DNA of 64,000 nucleotides from Mesorhizobium sp. (lineage in GTDB: Bacteria > Pseudomonadota > Alphaproteobacteria > Rhizobiales > Rhizobiaceae). Under the pieces are notes generated by a model. That model was given only the letters and a program-made list of their open reading frames with translations, did no database searches and was not told the DNA's origin. The stretch spans positions 84,014-148,013 of the forward strand of contig NZ_SUHQ01000018.1 in NCBI RefSeq assembly GCF_004962245.1, read 5' to 3'. The position numbers and the translations under genes are program-made. Shown one piece after another: positions 28,697-38,238 of the stretch. Position 1 is the first letter of the stretch. The number at the start of each line of letters is the position of its first letter.

Positions 28697-28775
28697 ATGT
28701 ATGTCGCCCCAAAGCATGCTCTTGGGCGTGAACCGGGAGCCCAGCGCTTTTGGGACGACGACACGCATAAAGACA
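28697..28775. repeat. Intergenic mosaic repeat copy (CTTTTGGGACGACGACACGCATAAA)
   Basis: Shares the core with the 20953 and 25196 elements. Confidence 0.75.
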
Positions 28776-28831
28776 AGAACCGGCCCACGCGCCTCTTACC
28801 TCGCTGACAATTTTTCCTCGCTGAGGAACAG

Positions 28832-29635
28832 ATGCGCCCGATTCGTATCGACGACCCGCAGGACCCGCGCGTCGCCGCCTATCTCGACATTCGCGAGCGC
28901 GATCTTGCCGGCCGGCAAGGCCGCTTCGTTGCCGAAGGCAAGGTGGTGCTCGAAATGCTGCTTTCGGCCAAGCGCTTTACGGCCGAATCAGTGCTGGTAC
29001 TCGAAAGCCGGCTGGCCGGCCTCGATGGAACCCTGCGCAAGGCGCCCTTCGACCTTCCGGTTTACGTGGCGGCCAGCGAGGTCATGGACAAAATCGCCGG
29101 CTTCCACATGCATCGCGGTATATTGGCGATCGGCCGCAAGGGCGCGGCGCAGCCCGCAGAGGCCTTGCTGGACACTTTGCCCGCCGGCGCGCTGATCGTC
29201 GTGCTGGTCGGCATCGCCAACCATGACAATATGGGCTCCATCTTTCGCAACGCCGCCGCCTTTGGCGCCGATGCCGTGTTCCTCGACGCGACGTGCTGCG
29301 ATCCGCTGTACCGCAAGGCGATCCGCGTCTCGGTCGGCGCCGCGCTGAAAGTTCCCTTCGCCTCCTTCACCGAGACCGTCGGTTTCACCGCGACGCTCGA
29401 CCAGCTGGGCTTCGGCCAGTTCGCTTTGTCGCCGCGCGGGCAAACCGACATCCGCGATGCCAAAAGGACTGAACGGCTGGCGCTCTACCTCGGCACCGAA
29501 GGCGAAGGCCTGCCCGAGAGCCTGCTCGCCCGCCTTCGGACGGTGCGGATCGGCATGGCTGAAGGTTTTGACAGCCTGAATGTCGCCGCCGCGTCGGCCA
29601 TCGCATTGCATCATTTTTCCGCAAGCAGGACCTGA
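28832..29635 (+). CDS. TrmH/SpoU-family RNA methyltransferase
   Basis: VGIANHDNMGSIFRNAAAFGADAVFLD, YLGTEGEGLPESLL, GFDSLNVAAASAIALHHF. Confidence 0.94.
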   Translation: MRPIRIDDPQDPRVAAYLDIRERDLAGRQGRFVAEGKVVLEMLLSAKRFTAESVLVLESRLAGLDGTLRKAPFDLPVYVAASEVMDKIAGFHMHRGILAIGRKGAAQPAEALLDTLPAGALIVVLVGIANHDNMGSIFRNAAAFGADAVFLDATCCDPLYRKAIRVSVGAALKVPFASFTETVGFTATLDQLGFGQFALSPRGQTDIRDAKRTERLALYLGTEGEGLPESLLARLRTVRIGMAEGFDSLNVAAASAIALHHFSASRT

Positions 29636-29667
29636 ACCGCGGAAGACAGCACCCAACTGCCTGGGTT

Positions 29668-30828
29668 TCAATGCGTCGGTTCGGCTTTCTGCAGCGCCCG
29701 CACGCGATCGGCAAGGCTGCGTTCGCCACTTCCCGGTTGCTTGGGTGCCGCAAGCACCTTGGCGATCGGCGACTCTGGCCCCTCGAGCTTCGCCGTCAAG
29801 ACGACGACCTGCGCCGCCAGGTCGCTCATCTGCTCGCGCAACGCCGCGGTAGCGCGGCGCGTGTCGTTGCCGTCTCGGGATGCTTCGAAGGCGGCAAGAT
29901 CCGTTTTCAGCCTCTTGTTCTCGTGGGCCAGCGCCGTCAGCCTCGCCTCCAGCCGCTCCCGCTCGCTGTCGAGCTTGGCGATCGCATTTTCGACGTCGCC
30001 GCCCCGGACGGCCGCATCGGCCTGATTGCCTTGCGCTCCGACGAGACGCATCGCCGACGCGTTTTCCACGCTTTCGCTTTTCGACTTTTCGCGAAGCCGC
30101 GCGATTTCCTTTTCGCGGCGGCCAAGCTTGTCCTCGCGATCGGCAAGCGTGGCGAGCAGGCGCTCGACCTTCTTGTCCAGGTCGCCGGTCCTTTTCTTCT
30201 CGGCCTTCAAAGCGTCTCGCGCTGCTTTGCTCTCGGCTGCGATCTCCTGCTGACGCCTGTCCGCCTCCTTGCGCTGGCTGCGCAGCACTGAAATGTCGTC
30301 GGCCAGCTTTTGCAGTTCGGATTCGCGCGCCACAAGTTCGATCTGACGGCTGCTGGAAGAAAAGCTGGCGTCGTCATACATATGCTCCAGCTTTTCCAGG
30401 TCGAGCGCACGCTTTTCCAGAGCACGCTCGGCTTGAGCAAGCCGATCCGACAGGAGCTGCATCTGGTCTTCGCGTTGGCGAAGTTCTTCGTCCTTGGCCT
30501 CGAGTTCGGAAAGTGCCCGTTTCTTGTCCTTCTGCTCGACCGCCAGCCCCTTCAGCGCCTCGCGGCAGTGGCCGATCTCGACAAGCTGTTCAGCCGATTT
30601 CTCGCGCAACGATTTGACGCTCATTTCGAGCCGGCGCGTCGACATGGCGAACTCGGCTCGGATGCGATCCTTGTCCGCCTGGATCTCGGCCAGCGTCAGC
30701 GGCATCGAGCCCTCGACACGTTGGCGCGTCAGCATCACGGCCCGCCGCCAGATGGCCGGGGCAATCATCAGCGCCAGAAAGGCGGCGCAGAGAAAGCCTA
30801 GGACAAAGAACAGGACCGACTGAACCAA
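29668..30828 (-). CDS. Membrane-anchored coiled-coil hypothetical protein
   Basis: N-terminal TM MVQSVLFFVLGFLCAAFLALMIAPAIW, followed by long charged coiled coil. Confidence 0.8.
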   Translation of the reverse strand: MVQSVLFFVLGFLCAAFLALMIAPAIWRRAVMLTRQRVEGSMPLTLAEIQADKDRIRAEFAMSTRRLEMSVKSLREKSAEQLVEIGHCREALKGLAVEQKDKKRALSELEAKDEELRQREDQMQLLSDRLAQAERALEKRALDLEKLEHMYDDASFSSSSRQIELVARESELQKLADDISVLRSQRKEADRRQQEIAAESKAARDALKAEKKRTGDLDKKVERLLATLADREDKLGRREKEIARLREKSKSESVENASAMRLVGAQGNQADAAVRGGDVENAIAKLDSERERLEARLTALAHENKRLKTDLAAFEASRDGNDTRRATAALREQMSDLAAQVVVLTAKLEGPESPIAKVLAAPKQPGSGERSLADRVRALQKAEPTH

Positions 30829-30975
30829 GGTGACTATCCGTTATGGACGGCAAACGACCGTTAGGGACTGTGCCACGTTCGCATGACGGAATTCCAGCGC
30901 TGCGGCAAGGGTCTGCCGCAGCAATGTTCAGATCGCGAAGCTGGAACCAGTCGAGATGATGAGGCAGCCACCTGC

Positions 30976-31512
30976 TCAGAACGGATTCCAGGTCGCTCGC
31001 TGGGTAAGCTTGAGATAGCCGAGATTGACGCCAAGCCGGGCGCCGACGCCGGTACGGATCGGCACCAGCAGCATATTGTTGTTCTTCATCACGTTGAACC
31101 CGACGCCGGCCACGATATAGGCAGAGCCGGCAACGCCGCCGAAACGATTGTAGAGGCTGTTCACATCGTCGAGATTATAGACCAGCATCATCACCCGCGA
31201 GCCCTCGCCGCCAAAATCCCAGCCAAGTGACGGCCCCTGCCAGAACACTTTGTGATCGCCGGCATTCTTGGTGTAGAGCGTGCCCTCGCCATAGGTCAGG
31301 CCACCGATCAGCGCACCCGAGCCCTCCTCGCCAAGCAAATAGCCATTGGGCAGGCCGTAGGAGGAGAAAATCTTCTCGACGACGGTGGCGAGCCCGCCCG
31401 ACGTCGCGCCGAAGAATTTATGACCGGAATCGACGATCTCCTGAGCGGTGTATTCCTGGGCCCGCGAAGCCGAGGTTGAAAAGACGACAAGGCCCATGAG
31501 AGCGATCGCCAT
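30976..31512 (-). CDS. EipA/DUF1134-family envelope protein
   Basis: MAIALMGLVVFSTSASRAQEYTAQEIVDSGHKFFGATSGGLATVVEKIFSSYGLPNGYLLGEEGSGALIGGLTYGEGTLYTKN...; start moved inside the track ORF to exclude the duplicated leader. Confidence 0.85.
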   Translation of the reverse strand: MAIALMGLVVFSTSASRAQEYTAQEIVDSGHKFFGATSGGLATVVEKIFSSYGLPNGYLLGEEGSGALIGGLTYGEGTLYTKNAGDHKVFWQGPSLGWDFGGEGSRVMMLVYNLDDVNSLYNRFGGVAGSAYIVAGVGFNVMKNNNMLLVPIRTGVGARLGVNLGYLKLTQRATWNPF

Positions 31513-31513
31513 T

Positions 31514-31567
31514 GAGATGACACGGAAAAAGGTCCGGTCAGAGATGACACGGAAAAAAGTCCGGTCG
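31514..31567. repeat. 27-bp near-perfect tandem duplication (GAGATGACACGGAAAAAGGTCCGGTCA x2)
   Basis: Two adjacent copies differing at two positions; encodes DRTFFRVISDRTFFRVIS if translated from the upstream start. Confidence 0.92.
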
Positions 31568-31921
31568 TAGTATCGGGAAAACATGCTTCCAATCTCCGTC
31601 AGGGAGCACTTTCGCCGACGCCTCGCACCCGTGCGGCTCTTTGGCGGCCGTTAGGATGACTGTTATGGGCAAACTATGCCGTAATCCTTTTTCAACCATT
31701 AAGCTTTCACATGAAGATGGCGGTTAGAAGGCTGATTTCGCGTCGCCCGCGCAGTATCCGTACCCTGCGTGCTTTTTCGATAATGACAATTCCGGATTTG
31801 TTGCTGCACGCTCAGGCGCTGTGTATTCAGTAGGCCGTGGGAGAGAGCGTGATTCGCATGGACAGGCGTGATCATCGATCGCCCGGCCATTTCTAGTGAA
31901 ATTTTGCAGGGACTTTCGCCT

Positions 31922-32551
31922 ATGGCTGAGCTTTTCACCCTTTCCGCACCGGATCTCGCAGCGCTTTTGTGCAGCCGGGTCTGCCACGACATCATTTCAC
32001 CGGTCGGCGCCATTAACAACGGGCTTGAGCTGCTCGATGAAGGCGGCGCCGACGAAGACGCCATGAAATTGATTCGCCAGAGCGCCAGAAACGCTTCGGC
32101 CCGCCTGCAATTCGCCCGCATCGCGTTCGGCGCAGCCGGTTCTGCCGGCATGATGATCGACACCGGGGACGCCGAGGCCGTTGCCATCGCCTTCCTGAAG
32201 AACGAGAAGCCGGAACTGGTCTGGAACGGAACCCGCGCGCTGTTGCCCAAGAACAAGGTCAAGCTGCTGCTCAACCTCATTCTCGTCGCCAACGCCGCCA
32301 TTCCGCGTGGCGGCAAGCTTGCGGTCACACTCGAAAACCTGGACACCGAACCACGCTTTGCGCTCGCCGCGAGCGGTCCGATGCTGCGCGTGCCACCCAA
32401 ATTCCTGGAACTCCATTCTGGTCACAAGCCCGAGGAACCAATCGACGCGCATTCGGTGCAGCCCTATTACACGCTGCTCCTGGCGCGCGAGGCCAACATG
32501 ACGATATCGATTCACGCGACCGCGGAAGAAATCGTGCTTTCCGCTGCCTGA
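31922..32551 (+). CDS. chpT: Histidine phosphotransferase ChpT
   Basis: LAALLCSRVCHDIISPVGAINNGLELLDEGGADEDAMKLIRQSA (DHp-like His motif), near ctrA. Confidence 0.92.
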   Translation: MAELFTLSAPDLAALLCSRVCHDIISPVGAINNGLELLDEGGADEDAMKLIRQSARNASARLQFARIAFGAAGSAGMMIDTGDAEAVAIAFLKNEKPELVWNGTRALLPKNKVKLLLNLILVANAAIPRGGKLAVTLENLDTEPRFALAASGPMLRVPPKFLELHSGHKPEEPIDAHSVQPYYTLLLAREANMTISIHATAEEIVLSAA

Positions 32552-32579
32552 AGTTACCAAGCTGGTTGAAAAGAGCAGA

Positions 32580-32604
32580 TAAGTATTTTTCCAAGAAATA
32601 CTTA
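32580..32604. promoter_or_regulatory. Perfect inverted repeat TAAGTATTT-N7-AAATACTTA
   Basis: 9-bp perfect arms starting 29 nt after the chpT stop. Confidence 0.6.
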
Positions 32605-32798
32605 CTAAGCTGCCGCACTCGAATGCGATGAGCCTCCGCGCCTAGATTGGCCTGAAGCATCCATGAAGAAACCTACGTAAAAGCCGTTCTTGCAAAAATT
32701 TTACCTAATGGCTTTTCGGCTTCTTTACCGGATGGACCTATGGTGTCTTTCAGTACGGTGACGCTGCCGGATTGCCGCATGGCAAAGGGGGCTGGGAA

Positions 32799-33167
32799 AT
32801 GAAACGCTGCATGTTCGTCGACGATTCGAGCGTCATCAGGAAGGTTGCAAGGCGCATCCTGAGCGGTTCCGACATGCTGGTCATCGAAGCAGCCAGCGGG
32901 CTTGACGCGGTCGAGATGTGCGCTGCCGACATGCCGGACATCATCATCGTCGACGGTGCCTTGCCGGACATTCAGGCTGTGGACGTCATCCGCCGCGTGC
33001 GCGCCATGGAAAGCCCGGTTCGGCCCCAGATCCTGATTTCGCTGGTTGAGGTCGACGTCGCTTCGATCATGCGGGCAAAGCGCGCCGGCGCTCAAGGCTA
33101 TCTGCTGAAGCCGTTCAACCGGCCGCAACTTCTCGAGTGCTTCCGCACCTTGAAAACAGCCGCCTGA
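32799..33167 (+). CDS. Stand-alone CheY-like response regulator
   Basis: MKRCMFVDDSSVIRKVARRILSG...DIIIVDGALPDI...GAQGYLLKPF; receiver domain only. Confidence 0.9.
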   Translation: MKRCMFVDDSSVIRKVARRILSGSDMLVIEAASGLDAVEMCAADMPDIIIVDGALPDIQAVDVIRRVRAMESPVRPQILISLVEVDVASIMRAKRAGAQGYLLKPFNRPQLLECFRTLKTAA

Positions 33168-33277
33168 CCCGCCCGATCGTCAGCCGACCTTCGGTCCCGA
33201 ACGGATCATGTGCACATTGGAGCATACCTTCTGCGTCCAAGTGGACGCACGTCGCTCCAATATCTGCAACACAAACG

Positions 33278-33304
33278 CAAAATCCGGCCGAAGCCGGATT
33301 TTTG
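33278..33304. terminator. Bidirectional intrinsic terminator
   Basis: AAAATCCGGC-CGAA-GCCGGATTTTTG between convergent response regulator and ctrA genes. Confidence 0.88.
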
Positions 33305-33336
33305 TCGGAAAAACCGATCGGGTCGGCGTTGTCGGT

Positions 33337-34032
33337 TCAGGCGCTGACGCGGATATCTTCCGGCTCGCGCAGCACATAGCCGCGGCCCCAAACCGTCTCG
33401 ATGTAATTCTGGCCGCCGGAAGCGGCGTCAAGCTTCTTACGCAGCTTGCAGATGAAGACGTCGATGATCTTCAGTTCCGGTTCGTCCATGCCGCCGTAAA
33501 GGTGGTTGAGGAACATTTCCTTCGTGAGCGTGGTGCCCTTGCGCAGCGAGAGCAACTCCAGCATCTGGTATTCCTTGCCGGTCAGATGCACGCGCTGGCC
33601 ACCGACCTCGACAGTCTTGGCATCGAGATTGACCACCAGGTCGCCGGTGGTGATGACCGACTGGGCATGACCTTTGGAACGCCGCACGATGGCGTGGATG
33701 CGGGCGACCAGCTCGTCCTTGTGGAAAGGCTTGGTCATGTAATCGTCTGCGCCGAAGCCGAGGCCGCGTACCTTGTCCTCGATGCCGGCCATGCCGGAGA
33801 GGATGAGGATCGGTGTCTTCACTTTGGAAAGACGAAGTGTTCTCAAGACCTCATATCCCGACATGTCAGGAAGATTGAGGTCGAGAAGGATGATGTCATA
33901 GTCGTAGAGCTTGCCTAGATCGACACCTTCTTCGCCAAGATCGGTCGTATAGACATTAAAACTTTCCGATTTCAGCATCAGCTCGATGCTTTGTGCGGTT
34001 GCACTGTCATCTTCTATCAGCAGAACACGCAT
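33337..34032 (-). CDS. ctrA: Cell-cycle master response regulator CtrA
   Basis: [67 protein letters not shown]..., highly characteristic CtrA sequence. Confidence 0.98.
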   Translation of the reverse strand: MRVLLIEDDSATAQSIELMLKSESFNVYTTDLGEEGVDLGKLYDYDIILLDLNLPDMSGYEVLRTLRLSKVKTPILILSGMAGIEDKVRGLGFGADDYMTKPFHKDELVARIHAIVRRSKGHAQSVITTGDLVVNLDAKTVEVGGQRVHLTGKEYQMLELLSLRKGTTLTKEMFLNHLYGGMDEPELKIIDVFICKLRKKLDAASGGQNYIETVWGRGYVLREPEDIRVSA

Positions 34033-34185
34033 TTCATTCCCCTTTTCTGCTGCCGGACCATTTCACGACCCGTCTAGGACCGGAGCAGTGATTGCCTGAG
34101 CAGAGGCTGCCATCGAATGGTTAACAAAACCTAATTCCGTGCCGATGACGGTATCAGATTTTTTAACCCCTTTCTACACCTTGTT

Positions 34186-34202
34186 GAATCTAATGACGAA
34201 TC
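34186..34202. promoter_or_regulatory. Pair of GANTC (CcrM) sites upstream of ctrA
   Basis: GAATC at 34186-34190 and 34198-34202. Confidence 0.6.
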
Positions 34203-34482
34203 ACAGGACCAAACCGCTAATGCAAAACATTAATAAGCCAGACTAAGTGACTCTTCGGACTCGCCGGCCGTCCTTCCGCGTCGAGAGCCGGAATTTTTAC
34301 CCGGCCTTAAGTCCTGAGCCGTATGATTAACAATGCCCGTAAACGAATGGTTACCGCCGGCAAAAAACTTTAGGAGTTTGTTTCCCATAGTTCCGGTAAA
34401 GTCGGTGGAGACGGGCGAAGCCTGCGTTTGCCAGGTGGATTGGACGATATGTGCAGGTGTGCGTTTCCAGGAGTACCGAATC

Positions 34483-34860
34483 ATGAAGTCACGTGAAAAC
34501 CTCGTTCGGCTGAAGCAATTTCAGGTGAACGAGAAGCGGCGGCAATTGCTGCAACTCGACATGATGATCGCCGAGTTCGAGCGTATGGCTGTGGAACTGG
34601 AGCTTCAGATCACCGCCGAAGAAAAGAAGGCCGGCATCACCGACATCAACCATTTTGCCTATCCGACCTTCGCCAAGGCAGCGCGCCTGCGCCGCGACAA
34701 CCTTAGAAATTCGCAAAGCGACCTCGCCCAGCAGCGAAGCGTCGCCGAATCACTGCTCGGCGAAGCCGAGGCGGAACTTTCCAAAGCGGAAATGCTCGAA
34801 TCGCGCGACACCAAGATCCGCGACGCCGAAACCGGCGGCCGCAGCGCCATGATCGGCTGA
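34483..34860 (+). CDS. fliJ: FliJ-like coiled-coil protein
   Basis: MKSRENLVRLKQFQVNEKRRQLLQLDMMIAEFERMAVELELQITAEEKKAG..., FliJ-like heptads adjacent to ctrA. Confidence 0.65.
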   Translation: MKSRENLVRLKQFQVNEKRRQLLQLDMMIAEFERMAVELELQITAEEKKAGITDINHFAYPTFAKAARLRRDNLRNSQSDLAQQRSVAESLLGEAEAELSKAEMLESRDTKIRDAETGGRSAMIG

Positions 34861-34865
34861 AAACA

Positions 34866-34906
34866 GGGCTTTTAAGCCCAATCAAACGCCCGGCGATCAG
34901 GGCGTT
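34866..34906. terminator. Two tandem hairpins between convergent genes
   Basis: GGGCTTTTAAGCCC and AACGCCC-N8-GGGCGTT. Confidence 0.55.
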
Positions 34907-34957
34907 GCTCATCTGGAACGTCGCCGCTCATTGGTCGAGCAGCCACCGGTTTCACGC

Positions 34958-35356
34958 CTACGCGACCAAATCCCCTTCATGTTCCGCGACCGCCCGCGCC
35001 CGGGCATCCCTAATGTCAGGCGCATGCTGCTCCGACCAGGATCTTATCTGATTGAGCAGCCCCGCCAGGTTCTGGCCGAGTTCGGTCAATTCGTATTCGA
35101 CCCGCGGCGGGATAACCGGAAAGATCTCGCGCCGCACCAGGCCATCGCGTTCGAGGACGCGCAGCGTCTGCGTCAGCATTTTCGGGGAGATGCCTTCGAG
35201 CTTGCGCGCCAATTCACCATTGCGCATTCGGCCCCGGCGCAATGCGCAGATCACCAGATAGACCCATTTGCTGGCGAGCATCTCAAGCACCGTATGCGAA
35301 GGGCACGTCCGCCGGAACGCATCGTAGCCGAAAGGGGATTTATCCTCACTATCCAT
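34958..35356 (-). CDS. HxlR-family transcriptional regulator
   Basis: CPSHTVLEMLASKWVYLVICALRRGRMRNGELARKLEGISPKMLTQTLRVLERDGLVRRE. Confidence 0.95.
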   Translation of the reverse strand: MDSEDKSPFGYDAFRRTCPSHTVLEMLASKWVYLVICALRRGRMRNGELARKLEGISPKMLTQTLRVLERDGLVRREIFPVIPPRVEYELTELGQNLAGLLNQIRSWSEQHAPDIRDARARAVAEHEGDLVA

Positions 35357-35357
35357 G

Positions 35358-35382
35358 AGGTACCTATATATCAAAGAGGTAC
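35358..35382. promoter_or_regulatory. Repeated AGGTAC(CT) motif, candidate HxlR operator
   Basis: AGGTACCT (palindromic, 35358-35365) and AGGTAC (35377-35382) in the divergent promoter. Confidence 0.5.
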
Positions 35383-35445
35383 ATACTAGACAACCGCATA
35401 TTACTATCCAGGTGATAGTGGCGCACCAACAAGCAGGAGACCTCA

Positions 35446-36372
35446 ATGCGTGCCATTATCCAGAATTCCGTCGGCGGACCCGAAGTCCTCGTCATTGCCG
35501 ATCGCCTCGCGCCTTCGCCCAAGGCCGGCGAGGTGCTTGTCCGCATCGGCGCCGCTGGCATCAATCCGGTCGACGGCGCGGTTCGCGCCGGGCGCTACCC
35601 GCTGCTCGGCGAGCCGCCCTTTATCCTTGGCTGGGATGTTTCGGGAACCGTCGAGGCGCTGGGTTCAGGCGTAACCAGCCTCAAGGTCGGCGACGCCGTG
35701 TTCGGGATGCCGCGCTTTCCCAAGCAGGCGGCCGCCTATGCCGAGTTGGCTGCTGTCCCGGCGGACGAGATTGCCCCGAAGCCGAAAGGCATCGATCACA
35801 TCCATGCCGCGGCGCTGCCCCTGGCCGGCCTGACGGCCTGGCAAGGTCTTGTTCGCCATGGCAGGCTCGAACGAGGCCAACGCGTGCTGGTCCACGCGGC
35901 GGCCGGTGGGGTCGGGCATCTGGCGGTACAGATCGCCAAGGCGCGCGGCGCTCATGTCGTCGCCACCGCCAGCCCGGAAAAGCTCGACTTCGTCCGCTCG
36001 CTGGGAGCCGACGAAGTGATCGATTACACGAAAGACGATTTCGTCGACAAGGTCCACGACATCGACCTCGTCCTGGAGTCGGTGGGCGGCGCCCATGCGC
36101 AGCGCTCGCTGAAGGTGCTCAAGGCCGACGGCGTGCTGGTGTCGTTGCTCAACGTCGACGACACCGCCAAGGCAGAAGCCAAGGCGAAAGACATCCGCGT
36201 CGAGCGGATGTCCGTCGTGCCCGATCGCGCGGACCTTGTCGAACTTGGCAAGCTTGTCGATGCGAAAGAGCTTGCCGTCCACGTGGCAAAGACCTTTCCG
36301 CTCGAAGAAGCAGGCGCTGCCCATGCCTTTCTCGCCACTAGGCCGATCGGCAAGGTGGTGCTAACGGTCTGA
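35446..36372 (+). CDS. Zinc-type NADP-dependent quinone oxidoreductase (MDR family)
   Basis: MRAIIQNSVGGPEVLVIADRLAPSPKAGEVLVRI; VLVHAAAGGVGHLAVQIAKARGAHVVATAS. Confidence 0.95.
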   Translation: MRAIIQNSVGGPEVLVIADRLAPSPKAGEVLVRIGAAGINPVDGAVRAGRYPLLGEPPFILGWDVSGTVEALGSGVTSLKVGDAVFGMPRFPKQAAAYAELAAVPADEIAPKPKGIDHIHAAALPLAGLTAWQGLVRHGRLERGQRVLVHAAAGGVGHLAVQIAKARGAHVVATASPEKLDFVRSLGADEVIDYTKDDFVDKVHDIDLVLESVGGAHAQRSLKVLKADGVLVSLLNVDDTAKAEAKAKDIRVERMSVVPDRADLVELGKLVDAKELAVHVAKTFPLEEAGAAHAFLATRPIGKVVLTV

Positions 36373-36396
36373 AGCAGAGAGAACCGTTCCGGCAAC

Positions 36397-36424
36397 AAAA
36401 AGGGCGCGGATTGTCGCGCCTTTT
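36397..36424. terminator. Bidirectional intrinsic terminator
   Basis: AAAAGGGCGCG-N6-CGCGCCTTTT between convergent genes. Confidence 0.8.
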
Positions 36425-36442
36425 GACTTCCTCGAACCAGCC

Positions 36443-36718
36443 TTAATGCCGATATTGCTGGATGCGCGTCGTGCGCAGCCCGGCAAGGCCATACTCGTCG
36501 ATCGACGCCTGCCAGGACAGGAATTCCTCGGTAGTCAGCTTGTAGCGCTGGCACGCCTCTTCGAGGCTCAAAAGCCCGCCGCGCACAGCCGCCACCACTT
36601 CCGCCTTGCGCCGGATAACCCAGCGACGAGTGTTCGTAGGCGGCAGATCGGCAATCGTAAGGGGGCTGCCGTCAGGCCCAATAACATATTTGACTCGCGG
36701 TCTAACAAGATCGGTCAT
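36443..36718 (-). CDS. sciP: CtrA inhibitor SciP (DUF1153)
   Basis: PDGSPLTIADLPPTNTRRWVIRRKAEVVAAVRGGLLSLEEACQRYKLTTEEFLSWQASIDEYGLAGLRTTRIQQYR. Confidence 0.94.
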   Translation of the reverse strand: MTDLVRPRVKYVIGPDGSPLTIADLPPTNTRRWVIRRKAEVVAAVRGGLLSLEEACQRYKLTTEEFLSWQASIDEYGLAGLRTTRIQQYRH

Positions 36719-36989
36719 CGTACTCTCTACAAAAACTCAAAGACCCAATCCACACCACAATACCGCCACAGCTTTAAAATTTGCCTAAGCAGACCCTAAT
36801 AGCTAGGTAAGGATCATGAACGCCGCGTTAGTCTTTTCGTCGGCATTTGAGATATCCGCCCGCAAGCGCTGAATCCGTTCAAAAAAATCGGCCAGCTCGC
36901 GAAGCTGGCGCACCTGGAAAGCTTGACCTATATTCCTGCCATTGGCATTCAAGCGTCGTCATTCAGGCGCCGTGCAGAACGAAAGAACC

Positions 36990-38180
36990 ATGAACAGCCT
37001 CGATCTTCCCGGACGTCCCGAAAACACCCGCGTCGTTGTCGCCATGTCGGGCGGCGTCGATTCGTCGGTGGTTGCCGGTCTTTTGAAGCGCGAGGGCTAC
37101 GGTGTCGTCGGCGTCACGCTGCAGCTCTATGACCATGGCGCCGCAACGCACCGGGCCGGCTCGTGCTGCGCCGGCCAGGACATCGATGATGCTCGCCGCG
37201 TCTCCGAGACGCTCGGCATTCCGCATTATGTGCTCAATTACGAGGAGCGCTTCCGCAAGGCGGTGATCGACCCCTTCGCGGAGAGCTATGTGGCCGGCGA
37301 AACGCCGATCCCTTGCGTTTCCTGCAACCAGACGGTGAAGTTCGCCGACCTTCTGGCAACCGCCAAGGAGCTCGGCGCCGACGCGCTGGCCACCGGCCAT
37401 TACATCCGTTCCGGCACCAACGGCGCCCATCGCGCCCTGTACCGGCCGGTCGACGCGGACCGCGACCAGAGCTATTTCCTGTTCGCCACCACACAGGCAC
37501 AGATCGACTATCTGCGCTTTCCGCTCGGCGGCCTGTCAAAGCCGGAGGTTCGCGCCATAGCCGAGGACATGGGGCTGACGGTCGCCGCCAAGCAGGACAG
37601 CCAGGACATCTGTTTCGTGCCGCAGGGCAAATATTCCGACATCATCGCCAAGCTGAAGCCGGCTGCCGCCAATCCAGGCGACATCGTCCATATCGACGGC
37701 CGCGTTCTCGGCCGCCATGAAGGCATTTTGCGCTACACGATCGGTCAGCGCCGCGGCATCGGCGTCGCCTCGGGTGAGCCGCTCTACGTCGTCCATCTCG
37801 ACGCCGACCGGGCCCGCGTCGTCGTTGGCCCGCGCGAGGCGCTGGAGACGCACAAGATCTATTTGCGCGACATGAACTGGCTGGGCGACGCCGCGCTGTC
37901 CGACATCCCGCCGGCCGGGCTGGAGCTTTTCGCCAAGGTCCGCTCGACGCGCCCGCCACGCCCCGCCGTGCTGCATCACAGCGCCGGCATCACCTCGGTG
38001 GAGTTGGTCGACGGCGAGTCCGGCATCGCGCCCGGCCAGGCCTGCGTGCTCTATTCCGACGACGGCAACGAGGCCCGCGTGTTCGGTGGCGGTTTCATCG
38101 AGCGTTCCGAGCGTGGCGCCGAGGCCGAGGCGATGCTGACGCGGCTGGCGGCCCGGCCAGCGCGGGTTCCCGCCGAATGA
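36990..38180 (+). CDS. mnmA: tRNA-specific 2-thiouridylase MnmA
   Basis: [59 protein letters not shown]. Confidence 0.96.
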   Translation: MNSLDLPGRPENTRVVVAMSGGVDSSVVAGLLKREGYGVVGVTLQLYDHGAATHRAGSCCAGQDIDDARRVSETLGIPHYVLNYEERFRKAVIDPFAESYVAGETPIPCVSCNQTVKFADLLATAKELGADALATGHYIRSGTNGAHRALYRPVDADRDQSYFLFATTQAQIDYLRFPLGGLSKPEVRAIAEDMGLTVAAKQDSQDICFVPQGKYSDIIAKLKPAAANPGDIVHIDGRVLGRHEGILRYTIGQRRGIGVASGEPLYVVHLDADRARVVVGPREALETHKIYLRDMNWLGDAALSDIPPAGLELFAKVRSTRPPRPAVLHHSAGITSVELVDGESGIAPGQACVLYSDDGNEARVFGGGFIERSERGAEAEAMLTRLAARPARVPAE

Positions 38181-38238
38181 TCCCGATTCTACCGGGATAG
38201 ATCAGGGCTCTAGTCTAACACGGCGGCGCGCTTCTCGC

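Noticed and set aside
34128-34141. Possible CtrA box TTAACAAAACCTAA upstream of ctrA
   Set aside because: The second half-site is TAAT, not TTAA, with 7-bp spacing; too weak to claim without a motif scan.
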